Source: Rutstroemia sp. NJR-2017a BVV2
Lineage: Eukaryota; Ascomycota; Leotiomycetes; Helotiales; Rutstroemiaceae
NCBI GenBank assembly: GCA_002946415.1
Contig: NJPS01000010.1
Coordinates: 62,001-126,000 of the forward strand
Length of the DNA: 64,000 bases
Reading direction: 5' to 3'
Below, piece by piece: positions 36,861 to 47,763 of the stretch. The notes beneath the pieces were generated by a model. That model was not told the origin of the DNA. It did no database searches and saw only the letters and a list, made by a program, of their open reading frames with translations. A program made the translations under genes and the position numbers. Positions within the stretch are counted from its first letter, which is position 1; every line of letters begins with the position of its first letter.

Positions 36861-37559
36861 ATGAACCATCATCCTCCATCGATTCAACGGCCCGCGATGG
36901 CTTGGCGCGATAAACTTCGTACCAAGCCCAAACTCATAATCACAGCATCAATCTCGCCGCCTTCATTTTCACTCACCAAATCCCGTGAATTGCCCGTCAT
37001 CATCGATGTTACACTTACTCTCATAGATTCCACAGAACCCATTACAGTCAATATCAACGATAGTTTCCTCGCCCCCGACAAAGGCAATTCTGCCAACAGT
37101 CCCTACTCTCTTACTTCTAAAGACACCGGCAAACAACCATCCGAAATCTATACGCACTTCGGGTTGGCTACCACCAAAATCACCATCAATCCCGATACCG
37201 ACCTGTTGACGATATATCCCGGGAAACCTTTCACCAACCAGGTACGCATTGGGCTCGATATCTTCTTCACTGGAGAGACGGGTGCGGGGACCAGTGCGGA
37301 TCCATGTCTTTGTGCGACACCATTATCTTGCTTGAAGGCGGGAGAAACGTATGAAGTGGGATTATCTTCCGAAAAGAGTGGTATGCCAGCGTTTATGTGG
37401 TGGGCTCCAGGAAGTCGCGAGAGTATTGTGAGAGAGCGGGTATCGTGGTGGAATAGGTTGTTGGGAAACAAGTCATTTGTGGATGAAATGATGTTTATTT
37501 TAGATCCGATGGTGAAGGTGGCGTGGGCGAAACGAGCTGAGATTAAGATTGAAGAATAG
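36861..37559 (+). CDS. Unknown small fungal protein, beta-rich
   Basis: Single exon, 232 residues, starting at ATG (MNHHPPSIQRPAMAWRDKL). No signal peptide or membrane segment. The first half reads as alternating beta strands (KLIITASISPPSFSLTKS, LPVIIDVTLTLIDSTEPITVNI), reminiscent of an immunoglobulin- or arrestin-like sandwich; the second half has CLCATPLSCLKAGETYEVGL and a Trp-rich part (FMWWAPGS, RVSWWNRLLG). I do not recognise a named family. Length and codon use look normal, so I consider it a real gene. Confidence 0.6.
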   Translation: MNHHPPSIQRPAMAWRDKLRTKPKLIITASISPPSFSLTKSRELPVIIDVTLTLIDSTEPITVNINDSFLAPDKGNSANSPYSLTSKDTGKQPSEIYTHFGLATTKITINPDTDLLTIYPGKPFTNQVRIGLDIFFTGETGAGTSADPCLCATPLSCLKAGETYEVGLSSEKSGMPAFMWWAPGSRESIVRERVSWWNRLLGNKSFVDEMMFILDPMVKVAWAKRAEIKIEE

Positions 37560-38099
37560 TGATGGAAAAGGAAAATTGACGGAGAGAGAGCTAGATGGTT
37601 TGTAATTGAAAGATTATACTACTTCCTGTTATTTTGGATTCTGGTATCGCTGAACTTGCTTAACGCAGCCAATGTAACTCAGTTTGAAGTCTAAAGTATA
37701 TACTTTGAATCTCTTATATTGGTGTTCAGAGTTTTGACTACATTCCAATTAGGCTGCGTAGAAATAAACTGTACCCGCGGATATCTGTAAACCGCTCCGC
37801 TCCGTGGAGCGATTTATCTGCCTCCAGAGAGAGCCTTCTGGAAATAACCGTTAAATCTGTTTACCACGGACTACTCTTGGATCTGTGCCCTCGTGGTAAG
37901 ATCACTCTGAGCTCTATGTGTCTATGGTTCATTTATGTTGTAATTCCAGTATTGCTTATAGCTGGTAAGATCACCATATGCTCTGTGCACTCATCTAATT
38001 TTAAAGTCGGAAGAAAATGTGTTTGACACGCAGAACCGATACAAACGCGTTACGTACTCCGTGTTCTATTAAGATACCTGTTAATTTCTGCCTGGTTTA
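37560..38099. other. Intergenic region, possible left flank of a DNA transposon
   Basis: Contains two hairpin-forming stretches: cgctcc gt ggagcg near 37800 and ttaccacg/cgtggtaa around 37860-37900. No gene. Either could mark the end of the transposase relic downstream, but I could not pair it with a right-hand terminal repeat. Confidence 0.3.
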
Positions 38100-39790
38100 G
38101 CGTGCAATGAAACGTCTTAACCTCTCATTTCGAAAGGAAACCATTACCATCACCCAAAAGGCACCTGCGAATGCGCGACAAACGATTGTGAATTACCTGC
38201 GATTCGTAAGACGAAATTCCATCGCATCACCAGCACCTACACTGAATCAACCGCGCAGGCACCCGCTCCCATTGTATGGAAATTCAAACTGTCAGAGATC
38301 GGAAACTTAGACCAGTCACCCAATCTGGGAAGTGCCCTTAGCAAGCACACATACACCGACAAGGGCGCCAAGGAAGTTCCCATCAAGAAAAACTCTATGT
38401 GCGATTTCCATTACACAACTATGTTTTACGTGAGTGCAGACGGGGTCAAGAGGGAAGCCGGTACTACTTTTTTCGAACAAGGACACAACTCCCCAGGAAC
38501 GACTTGCGCAAGAGGCGAATTTTTCGAATAAATCGGTCGTATATTGGACGAAGAATGGCAAGCTCGACCGTCATACGTTCCTGCAATGGATTAAGGAAGA
38601 GTATGCCCAGGCAACGAATTATCCTGGTGACGATACCCATGAACCTCATCTCTTGTCGCTTGACGCAAATCCAGCGCATATCAACAGACGTGCCAACCTC
38701 AGTCAGCCGGGCCCAGCCACAGCCGCAACCACGTCTGCATCCATATCAACATCTGAGCCAGCTCTGCCTCCAGCTAACGCTTTTGCACATGATGATGTGA
38801 AACAGGCCTTGAAGAAGCTCAATGTAACTCGTGCAGTCATCCCATCCGGTCTAACTTTCCTACTCCAAGTTCTTGATATTATCATGAACAAGCTGATAAA
38901 GGATTACATTCGCGACGAAGAACGAGAATGGCTCCGAGATTGACAAAACGCAGATGCATTTTGGAAAGGGAAACATACCACACCAGAACGCCGTTGCCTG
39001 TTTGACATTTTGGGTAGGGACTGCAAATGACAGGTATTATGAGCAACACTCGGATCTGCTCGTCCAGTGCTTTAAGACAGTTGGATTATCGCTGAACCCG
39101 GACGGCTCGGAGGATCATACGTTGAAAATAGATGGCTTCCCACAATTAGCTCCATATCTTAAGGATTACAATCAGGAGTCTCACGAGCCTGGAACCAAAG
39201 AATGTCCAATCCAAATCGACAAGACCGATTTTGTGTGGGATGCAACCAATGATAGCGTCATCCATCCCAGCAATGATGACACTAGCGACTCTGATTGCCA
39301 GGAGTATGAGGATGGTTTGGATAGCACGTTAAAGAAAGTCCGCAGTACACCGGTTGCGACAATACAAGATACCCCCCCCCCCCCCCCCAACCGGAGACCA
39401 AGCCGCAGCCCAGAAAAGCGTCGCTCCGCCGATGAGCATCGTGGTTCGAGAGGACGACTAAGAGGGTCAAGGGGAAGTAATGGACGGGGACAGACTGGAA
39501 ATGTGGAACCTGGTAGAGCAATCCCAAGTGGGGTACGGAGGGGACAAATTCAATCTAGAGGTAGTCGCGGTATGGCTGGAGGTGCAGTAGGTAGCAGTGC
39601 AGGTGGCAGGGGACGTCAGTAAGGGAGTTCAAGAGGGACTCAGATGACTATTGCTGAGAGAAGTAGTAGTGGGAGAGGAGGGAGTATGAGGCATCCTGGC
39701 AGTGTCAGACGTGGGACAGGGGTCAACCAGCCAAATAAACTTGAAGGTGCTGGAACGGACGGAGATCCTTTGGATTTAACTGCGGATAAC
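38100..39790 (+). pseudogene. Pogo/jerky-like DDE transposase relic
   Basis: Blocks of the DDE_1 superfamily are in order but in different frames: WKFKLSEIGNLDQSP with the first Asp at 38310-38312, TYTDKGAKEVPIKK and TMFYVSADG; then KPVLLFSNKD, HTFLQWIKEEY and LSLDANPAH (second Asp); then RAVIPSGLTFLLQVLD (third Asp); then FKTVGLSLNPDGSED. Breaks seen: a frame change near 38450, a TGA at 38941-38943 and another frame change near 38990. The end is Arg/Gly-rich (GSRGRLRGSRGS) after a run of 17 C (39372-39388). A cut-and-paste transposon that is no longer active. Terminal repeats were not found with certainty. Confidence 0.8.
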
Positions 39791-40073
39791 TAATGTTTGT
39801 CCATTGCGAGATTTTCTCGACAAGATATACCTAGTAGGACAAGATAAATGCAACTTTACAGAAGTTTATTTGGTGGAATAAAGATAATGATTGTATGATC
39901 TTTGATTTATTCTCTTTCATTTACAATTGAAACTGTGTGAATGAAAATTATATAGTGCTTGGACGTCTTACATTCTACTGGAATAGTTCCCACTGCCATC
40001 ATTGAATAATATCTATAAATACGGCTCTACTGTATTGTAACGGAACTGAATTCTATTACTTAGAATACTAAGG

Positions 40074-40097
40074 TGCTGAACCTAAGTTGGTTCAGCA
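40074..40097. repeat. 24-base hairpin TGCTGAACC..GGTTCAGCA
   Basis: Perfect 9-base arms with a taagtt loop, ending three bases before the right copy of the 92-bp repeat. It starts with TG and ends with CA. It may be the end of an inserted element. Confidence 0.6.
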
Positions 40098-40100
40098 GCG

Positions 40101-40192
40101 GAACTCTCGGAATTGTATCTCGCCCGACATACATACAAATGGTACACGGACGCCAACCCCACGCATCGCTTCCCTGACGAGCTGATGCGGCG
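40101..40192 (+). repeat. 92-bp direct repeat, right copy
   Basis: Matches 32287-32378 with five differences. Here the coding frame continues naturally past the repeat. Confidence 0.85.
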
Positions 40193-40427
40193 CGGTGATC
40201 ATTACCGGGTGTTCACCGAGCGACATTTCCACTTCGCGCACTGTGCGTATATAGGGGAGATGCAGATGCGGGCTTTCTGGGCGGGGAAACTGAAGGCGCT
40301 GGGAATTTGGCAGGTGGTGCATTCGAAGCATTGTTCAAATATTTTGGTGTCGCAGGAACTGTCGGTGAATTGGACGACGTTGACGGTTGCGTTTGAAAGG
40401 TGTGGATATCTTGATGTAGGAAGATAG
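40101..40427 (+). pseudogene. C-terminal part of the split type II membrane protein
   Basis: Frame without its own start: ELSELYLARHTYKWYTD, DELMRRGDHYRVF, then RHFHFAHCAYIGEMQMRAF and WQVVHSKHCSNILV, ending FERCGYLDVGR and a stop. Two HxxHC motifs (HFAHC and HSKHC) are spaced about 40 residues. HxxHC pairs are the mark of the UstYa (DUF3328) type II membrane proteins of fungal peptide-product pathways; a distant relation is an inference, since the surrounding sequence differs. Together with 31969-32378 it would make one protein of about 220 residues. Its separation from the N-terminal half makes it a broken gene. Confidence 0.7.
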
Positions 40428-40766
40428 ATTGGGGATCGTGAGGGGTTGTATGTTTATGGGTTTGGAGGAGTGGAGGAAGGGAGGAAGGGAGCTTTGTGAA
40501 GAGAGGATGTTTTTCATGATGGGATTCTTGACGATTTGTGCGAGATATGTGCAGTGAGATGAATGCATTAGATTCGAAAGGAGAAAAAAAGCCAATATGT
40601 CACAATAGTAAACCTCAATCATTACACACTACGTTCCTGCAATCGACTGCTCTCGCCCACATTCGATTCTCAGCTGTTTCGCGGCAGATAAGCACGGAAA
40701 GTCTTCAAACTAACTAGAGATGTGATCGCCGTAGATTCCAGCGAAGTATATACGCGGGTAGTAAAG

Positions 40767-41153
40767 ATGGAACAGATCGTCGAACTGATAGAGCTAATAT
40801 GTCCGGATTCGGTCATGTCTCGAAGTCAGTATGATGCAGCGGCCGTACTAGGATGATTGTATGTAGACCACGGTGAAATGGAGCAGGCACGCGTCAAAAT
40901 CTACCTAATGATCAAGCACAGCATACGTGAACTTACGGATCGGGACGACAGCAACGATTATATGGCGTACAACAATCTCACCCGGGCACTTCTTTGTTTT
41001 GGAGACCGACAGAATGCTGCGATAGCGTGGGCGTTTACTAAGCCGCTCCGAAGCGCTCAGAAGCTGATGGAGGAGGGGTTGCAGTCCAATGCCGATTGGG
41101 ACATGAACTCCGTTCCAACCGTCTCGGAATCTGCTACAAGTGTTCCGTCTTGA
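40767..41153 (+). pseudogene. TPR-like repeat protein fragment with internal stop
   Basis: From ATG at 40767 the frame reads LIELICPDSVMSRSQYDAAAVLG, a TGA at 40854-40856, then LYVDHGEMEQARVKIYLMIK and MAYNNLTRALLCFGDRQNAAIAW. Helix pairs with the spacing of tetratricopeptide repeats are seen, as in fungal TPR proteins. The stop and the lack of further repeats point to a remnant. Family assignment is by appearance only. Confidence 0.4.
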
Positions 41154-43362
41154 ACAGAGGCACAGCGGGTAAATATAGGCTTAGAGGACATCAATTTTAA
41201 GGTGCTGGATGCTTAACTTGATTGATCTGATAGGCTATCTACAGTGGGAAGGACTAGCTATATTTATAGGCATTTCCAGGCCTCTTATATCTTCTAAGAT
41301 TGAAGGAGGCTGAAGGATCTTTCGGGTTGCCTGTCGCTATGATAAGTTTCTGGAAGATCCTCTGGGGCCTCCATTATCTGGAGTTCATAGAGCTGCTTCG
41401 CCATACTGCATGTCAGATATTCTCTGATGTAATCCAATCGGTCTACTTATAAGCACCTCCAGAGTCATCCTTCAGGGTCTCTGATGGGGTCAGCGCTTAA
41501 CTTATTCATCACAGTCCAGCCTGTCGGGCCACACGCATTAATCGATAGACGCGTACATGTCTAAAAGATAGCTAGGGTTCTATTATCAGAGGCTCTCATC
41601 ATCTTCCCTGTACATATCATCCTCTAGGAGGCTAGATTCTCTGGATTGATGAGGTGGAGGCGTAGCTTCGGTCCTGGACAGTACAGTTATTCAGCTCTAG
41701 CGTAGAGATACTATAGCAAATGAACTCATACACAGTAGAGAAGAGAGAGGCGCAATGATCATACTCTAATTATAACTCCAATATAGGTATACAGAGGATT
41801 CGGATGACAGCACTACCCGCCCAAAACAAGGAAGTTAAAACACGTATTATTGCCGCTACCCCTTTCTTGCTTACGCCACCACATGAAATACCACGAGGGT
41901 GCGGCTCAAACCTGAACAACAAATCAATATCGGGGAACTATGTGCGTCACATCCCAAAAAGCGAAGAATCCCGAGGATGTAGCATCACCTCAATCTTTGG
42001 CTTCAGCAACCTCTACTTTCCTCTCTCACCTCATTTTTAATCGCAGTGCGTCTTCTTCTATCCTCATGTGTAAGAAGTTTAAGTCTCCCACCTTGGATCA
42101 TGAGGTGACTATTGATAACAGTCGGCCTTTGTTTCATTTCTGCAACTGCCAGTTCCACAGAGATGTATATGAAATGTCGACCTCTAGAACTGGAGCGGGC
42201 ACCAGGTACATTTGGCTCCCGATTCTTCGTTCAGAAATGAGAAAACCTGATTTTAGCCACCTAGGGAATTGATTTGACCATCGGCTATGAGTAAGGAATG
42301 CTTTTCCTGGGAGATGTGTGTATGTACAAGTTTCCCATGTCTGTACGGGACATTTGAATCTAACCTTAAAAGGACACAAGAGAAGGTCTCGAGACATACT
42401 TTGCTGTTTCCTACTACTCTAGGCTACGCGTTGTATCGATTCTTCTCCCTCTTCTCAGTCAATCACCGAAGCCATGCGTAATCTTACTCTCCATCCTCAA
42501 CGGCACCAAAGAGAAACGAGTTAGTGAAGACGATGTTGGCAACTTGGTCTCGGAAAATAGTGGAACATAGTGGGCATCATGAACTATGCAACTTCTTTGA
42601 CAAGTCTAGCCTTTTTCCTATTTGGCGGCGAATGATAGACAAATGAAGCTGACTTTCATACATGCCACTACAGGTCTTGTGAACACGGGCACAGCACACA
42701 CGACATTTCCTTCATAGAAAGATAGGTATATATGGTGGGCATTCTTGTTAGTTAAGCAGGAGGTATCAGGTTGGATTAGACGCTATTTTCGTATAGGACT
42801 GAAAGAGTTTGGCGAAAGATATGTATTTCACCTTACAAGCAACAGTTTCGGCCTAGGCTAATGGAGCGTTGATAGATATAGCAATACTGTCCTGGACAAT
42901 AGTATACTCGAGGACTACAGAAGCCGTGGGTGGGCTGAGAAGATTGGCGACTACACGCTTGGTGTCTACCATGAAGCTCTGATCAGATATGAAATTACCA
43001 TCGCAGACTAGGTTTTGACGTACCTCGCCCGGTTGTGCTGAAGAAGCAACTCCATTTCTATTTTGGTACGTACTTCCATGGTAGATACATAGGTTCAGCT
43101 AATGCCCAAATAGGTTGAATACCCACTTCTCAGCGATCATCTGAAAGCATACACCTACACCGAGTAGGGGAACATTGATATATTTGTACTGGATATCCAT
43201 ACTGATGTAAGAGTGTCGCTTCCAATTTTTGAAGTGCACGAGAATTGACGGCAGGATTTGTTTTCACGAACGAACTAATCAAAGAAAATATCATGATTCA
43301 TGATTCATGAAGAACTCTTGAATATATTTCTATTTGTTTCTATGGTTGGTGTGTAGACATGA
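41154..43362. other. Intergenic region
   Basis: About 2.2 kb. Short open frames (for example 41804-42272) have no start context, domain or codon pattern that supports them. I see no transposon ends. Confidence 0.45.
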
Positions 43363-45922
43363 TTAAGCTTGCGGCCAGTCTTCTAGTGTCATTGCTTCAC
43401 CGGTAAGAGTGAAGTTGACTACAGACAGTGGCTCAAGATCAAGCTCGAGGGTATACTGTCCAGGATAAAGAATCTTGTTGCCATTCTCATCTGCTCGTGA
43501 TAGTGCTCCCAAAGTTAGGGTCAATTCCGTACTTGCTGTTGCATTCGGTGCAATGTCGAATAGACGAGTATACGATACCAGAGACTTGTTGGGATAGGGA
43601 GAGGGACCATATGTCCCCTTTGCGAATACGAGGGCTACGTAGTCAGATGTGGTGGATCCCACATTCTTCACATTGACTCTGAGCGCATCTCCCAATGTGC
43701 ACAAGTCGAGGTACCTGGTCTCTGTCTTTTGACATGTGGAAACAATTTCAGAGATGTTATATGTTAGCGAGGACAGATCCTGGATCTCTGCTGTGAAGTT
43801 CGTGTAGTGTAGGCCGTATCCGAATTCATAGATAGGGACTCCTGTGTACCACTTGTATGTTCTGCCTGGGCTGGTAGAGCTTGGTCGCAGTGACATATCC
43901 GTCATATTAACCTCGTCTACATACTCTCCAGGATATTGTGTGAGAGGGAGACGACCAGCGGGAGCCACTTTGCCAGTGAGAACATCCAGAAGTGCAACAC
44001 CTCCAGATTGTCCAGGATAGCCGCCCCAAACAAGCGCAGAAATATTGGAGTTGTTCTTGATGAAGCTAGAATCAACCTGACCTCCACCCATTTGGAGTAC
44101 AACCATGGGCTTGCCGTATGTTGCAAGATCCGAGATCGTTTGTATCTGATCGGCAGGCCATGTGATGTTTATGCGATCCAAACTCTCCGCTTCAATGTTG
44201 TTATCAATGCCTCCAGCGAATATTATGACATCCGCAGCACTCGGATCATTAGTCATCTGGGCACCGAGTTGCTTCGTAGCATTCCAAGGGGATAGGAGGT
44301 ATGGAGCAAAGCCAGCATAGTTCCCCTGCATTTGAGTGGTAGCATTTGTCCAATTTCCGAACATGGCAACTGTGGTGCCTGCTCCGATATTGAGAGGTAA
44401 GACGCCGTCATTTTTGAGCAATACAATCCCCTCTTGCGCTGCCTTGAGGGCGAGTTCCTGCGCATATGGTGTGTTGACATCTGACCAGCCGAGCGAACGA
44501 TAAGGTTGAACCTCAGCAGGGTCGAAATATCCCAGACGAACCAGTGAAGAGTACAGACGGGTAAGGGCTTGATCAATAGTAGTTTCCTCGAATAAACCTT
44601 GATCAAATGCGCCTGGGAGATATTTCTGATAGAAATTTCCACAATCCAAATCTGTCTGAAAGTCAATAGGTGTCTTTCAAGGAGATAAAGAACGTACCTG
44701 TTCCGGCGTTGAGTGCATCAGCAGCAGCCTGCTCCGGGGAGCTAGTATAGTTGTGAGTATCCCAGATATCTTCGACGGCATCACAATCACTGGTAACCCA
44801 TTGCTGCTCAGCTGTCCAGTTCCAGTGATCCCGAAGAATAGTTTGAAGAAAATAGGAACTAGCACAGGTCGGGACGCCGTTGACTGAGTTGTATGAGCAC
44901 ATTACTGCGCCAACATTGGAGTCTCTGACACAGCTCTGAAAAGACGGAGTATAATACTCTGAAAGATCTTGTTGAGAGATTTGGGCATCGAATTCGTGCC
45001 TTCTATGTTAGCTTTCATCTGATAAGCGTACATTTTGGTTGTTACCTTGTGACCCCATCAGCCGCTTCAAGATCATAACCTGTAACAAACGTCAGCGACT
45101 GGAGAGACTTTTTAACTTTTGTAGTTTGGTAACTCACCGACAAAGTGTTTGCAAGTAGCGACTACACGCTTATACTTTGGATCTGTGCCTCCTTGTAATC
45201 CATACACGAGCTCTTGAACATACTTGGAGATGTGGAATGGATCTTCACCAGGAGTCTCTGCAATAGGATTAGTAGCTGAATCTTAGTCATTCTGAGCTTG
45301 ACATACCTTGACCTCGCCCCCATCGGGGGTCTTTAAATGGGTTAATGTTTGGCGTCCAGTAATCGAGTCCTGAACGAAGCGCATTGCTGAAGGCTCTAGC
45401 CTCTGTACTGACAACAGTAGCCACATCTCGGATCAATGTATCATCAAAAGCTGCACCCATAAGAATAGGTTGAGGAAATGATGTTGCAGATGAGTAATTT
45501 CCTGAGTAACTGAACGGCCCGTCTGGGAAGGAGAACGCAACACCGTGGAGAGCTTCTTGCCACCACTGATACGCCGGAAGTCCAAGCCTGGGAATTGCGG
45601 GATTTACATTAACAGTGAGGTTTATCTTTTCATCTATCGTCAAGAGACTCACAAAGGCCTTTGCTCTGGCAAGAGGAGCTTTAATGGTCAGATTCAGCAT
45701 CTCAAAAGGGCTGGATTACTTACAGGCAGTGGTATCGCAGACGGTGTTATTGCTAAGTGGTCCATTGACACAATCCGGAAATCCAAAAGCCGTAGAACAT
45801 CCGGGGATTGAATGCGAGTTATAAGTAACGTTGCAGCTAGTGGAAGTTGCTTGACGGCTGTATATATTTGCCCAGGCTGTGCCGAGAAGCAGGAAAGATC
45901 CCAGGATATGTGAAGGAGCCAT
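43363..45922 (-). CDS. GH3 exo-1,4-beta-xylosidase, secreted
   Basis: Releases xylose from the ends of xylo-oligosaccharides outside the cell. Six exons, 45922-45724, 45678-45307, 45257-45138, 45079-45046, 44999-44698 and 44651-43363, give 771 residues; introns are 45-58 nt and all junctions keep frame. Signal peptide MAPSHILGSFLLLGTAWA. GH3 landmarks in order: IPRLGLPAYQWWQEALHGVA, ATSFPQPILMGAAFDD, DPRWGRGQE(TPGEDP), KRVVATCKHFVGYDLE, GAVMCSYNSVNGVPTC, and WVTSDCDAVEDIW with the nucleophile Asp at about residue 313. The second GH3 domain follows (EGIVLLKNDGVLPL), then a fibronectin III-like C-terminus. SDCDA marks the xylosidase subgroup rather than beta-glucosidases. Two GGCTAAA boxes lie upstream. 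Confidence 0.92.
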
Positions 45923-46100
45923 ATTGAGAGTGATATCCTGATCAGTGGTCCGCAAGGAGAAACGTATTGCTTCGAACCATCATCTTCTTATAGTTGCTTA
46001 CAATCTCCATCGGCAAACTCAGACATCGTCATCGCATTCAAGATATGATGACTACTCCATAAGAGGCTACTTATTCCCACTCGATATGGTGTATTTCCAT

Positions 46101-46107
46101 TTTAGCC
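46101..46107 (-). promoter_or_regulatory. GGCTAAA box (XlnR/Xyr1-type site), proximal
   Basis: Exact GGCTAAA on the minus strand, about 180 bases before the xylosidase ATG. This is the classical binding motif of the xylanolytic activator. Confidence 0.5.
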
Positions 46108-46272
46108 TGAATATGATTGATGCCACAACGTGTTGGAGGACAAGGAGAGCGTGTTGATCGACGCCAAAACCGTCCCCCGATGTCTAGAAAGCCGGAAAAA
46201 GCTTGCGCGTAGCCTCCGATGGCGTGGGTAGAAGATGCGGAGAAATATGGAGCCAGGTGCGGAGAATTCTCA

Positions 46273-46279
46273 TTTAGCC
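46273..46279 (-). promoter_or_regulatory. GGCTAAA box (XlnR/Xyr1-type site), distal
   Basis: Second exact GGCTAAA, same orientation, about 350 bases before the ATG. Confidence 0.45.
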
Positions 46280-46826
46280 ACTACCCGAGTTTGGTCAATG
46301 ATCTCAAGCTCTTTTGGTGGTGGTGCTGGTGCTGCTACTCGCAGACGGTGTTGCTGATCTTGCTCACTTATTTCAATTGCATCGTCATTTTGTCCGCCCA
46401 GAACAGTGAGGGGAGGCAGACTGGGATTTGCATTTAACCGGTCTTTATTTATTGGCCAACGAGATTTGTCAGGACGGGTGTGGGGTAAAAGCTTGGCTCT
46501 ACCCAACCTCCTGGAGCTCCGGAATATAACCAAACGGCCCGGGTGCACGCGCCATTTTGAGCTCATATCACCTAGAAACGACAGTAAGGCTGGATAGAGA
46601 AAATCATTTGGTCCATCGTCGTCGCAAAGGGGTACTTGCAAAAGACTCATGTCGAAGCTCAAATACGGCTTATCACCGTTTCTAATGTTCGGCAAATGAA
46701 AGGGGAATAATTTGTGTCCAGTGAAATAGCGTTTTTGTTAAACTGCAAATTAGTTTCATTTCCCGTCTTAATCACTTCAATCCAGAAAATCGCTCATCTT
46801 TCAAATTCTTCAAACCAAATCTCCAA

Positions 46827-47763
46827 ATGATATCGCGTTTATCCCCCGATCCACGTCTCCACGATGGCATCACCTCGACCTACACCCGCAACCAAATAAC
46901 CCACCTCCTCACAACTTACTACCAATTCCTCAGCACCCTTCCTCTTATCGAAGCCAACGATATAGTGTACCCTCCCCCCACCGGCTGGGTTAATCTCGCC
47001 GACTCTACCCTTCCTTTTCTTCGTAAAAGCGACGAAGTAATCTCTTTACTTCAACATTTACCCTACATTCGGAAAAATGGAGTGGCGCCCTATCCGATTT
47101 CACCTGACACATTTTGTTTAGATTACAGCAGCGAGGATCTACTGGTTCCAGCGAAAATCAACTCGCACGAGGCGCTGATGAGTGTCACTAAGAGTATTCC
47201 TGAGTGGGTTGTCCCGTTAACATATCCCGAGGACTCTAATGCCGGGGTGTGGTGGTTGTTAGACACGAGCGATGGTATGTATATATGTTAGTATTCTAAG
47301 GATGCTAATATCGATACTGCGCGTGTAGGCACAGTAACTGATTGGGGTCGGCACGGGTTCGAGAGCGACCATAATTACACAGAGGATGATCCACGCCGTT
47401 GGAGAAATGAATGTGATCGCACATTGCGCCTGGAAGAATTGCTGGAAGAATGGACGGAGAAATTCGAGAAATTGGAATGGATTGCTTTTCAGGGGCATGG
47501 CTGGGTATATATGTGGTATCTTCCCAAAGAAGGGGCGAATGTCGAATCTTCGGAGGATGTCCGCGAATGTATCGTACGTTTCTATATTTCATCCATCTCT
47601 TGCACTCATCAGAGGGCTTGCTAATTCTGTGATTCTATCCGGCTTGCAGGCAATGCAGAAGATTATACGAGATTATGGGTGGCCTGATAACTTCAGGAGA
47701 AATGAATGTAAACAAGCATTATTTGAATGGGAGAAGGGTACTCTTTATCATCATCGAAGCTAG
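46827..47763 (+). CDS. Conserved-looking fungal protein of unknown function
   Basis: Three exons, 46827-47274, 47329-47573 and 47650-47763, give 268 residues; introns of 54 and 76 nt, phases agree. The first part has ITHLLTTYYQFLSTL and DIVYPPPTGW; the middle SIPEWVVPLTYPEDSNAGVWWLLDTSDG continues over the junction into TVTDWGRHGFESDHN; the end is helical with RLEELLEEWTEKFEKLEWI and IIRDYGWPDNFRRNEC. No signal peptide or membrane segment. I recognise no named domain, though the aromatic-rich middle resembles SMI1/KNR4-like folds only loosely. Exon boundaries are convincing, so the gene is probably real. Confidence 0.68.

Larger units (their letters stand above)
45923..46826. other. Divergent promoter region of xylosidase and neighbouring gene
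   Basis: No gene is supported. It holds the two GGCTAAA sites and a GTGGGG (46480-46485) of the CreA type, which is short and may be chance. Confidence 0.4.

Noticed and set aside
32287..40192. The 92-bp repeats as a transposon target duplication
   Set aside because: Far too long for any known cut-and-paste or LTR target duplication; a replication or repair event is likelier.
41804..42481. Several short plus-strand frames
   Set aside because: Overlapping, without codon bias or homology that I can recognise.
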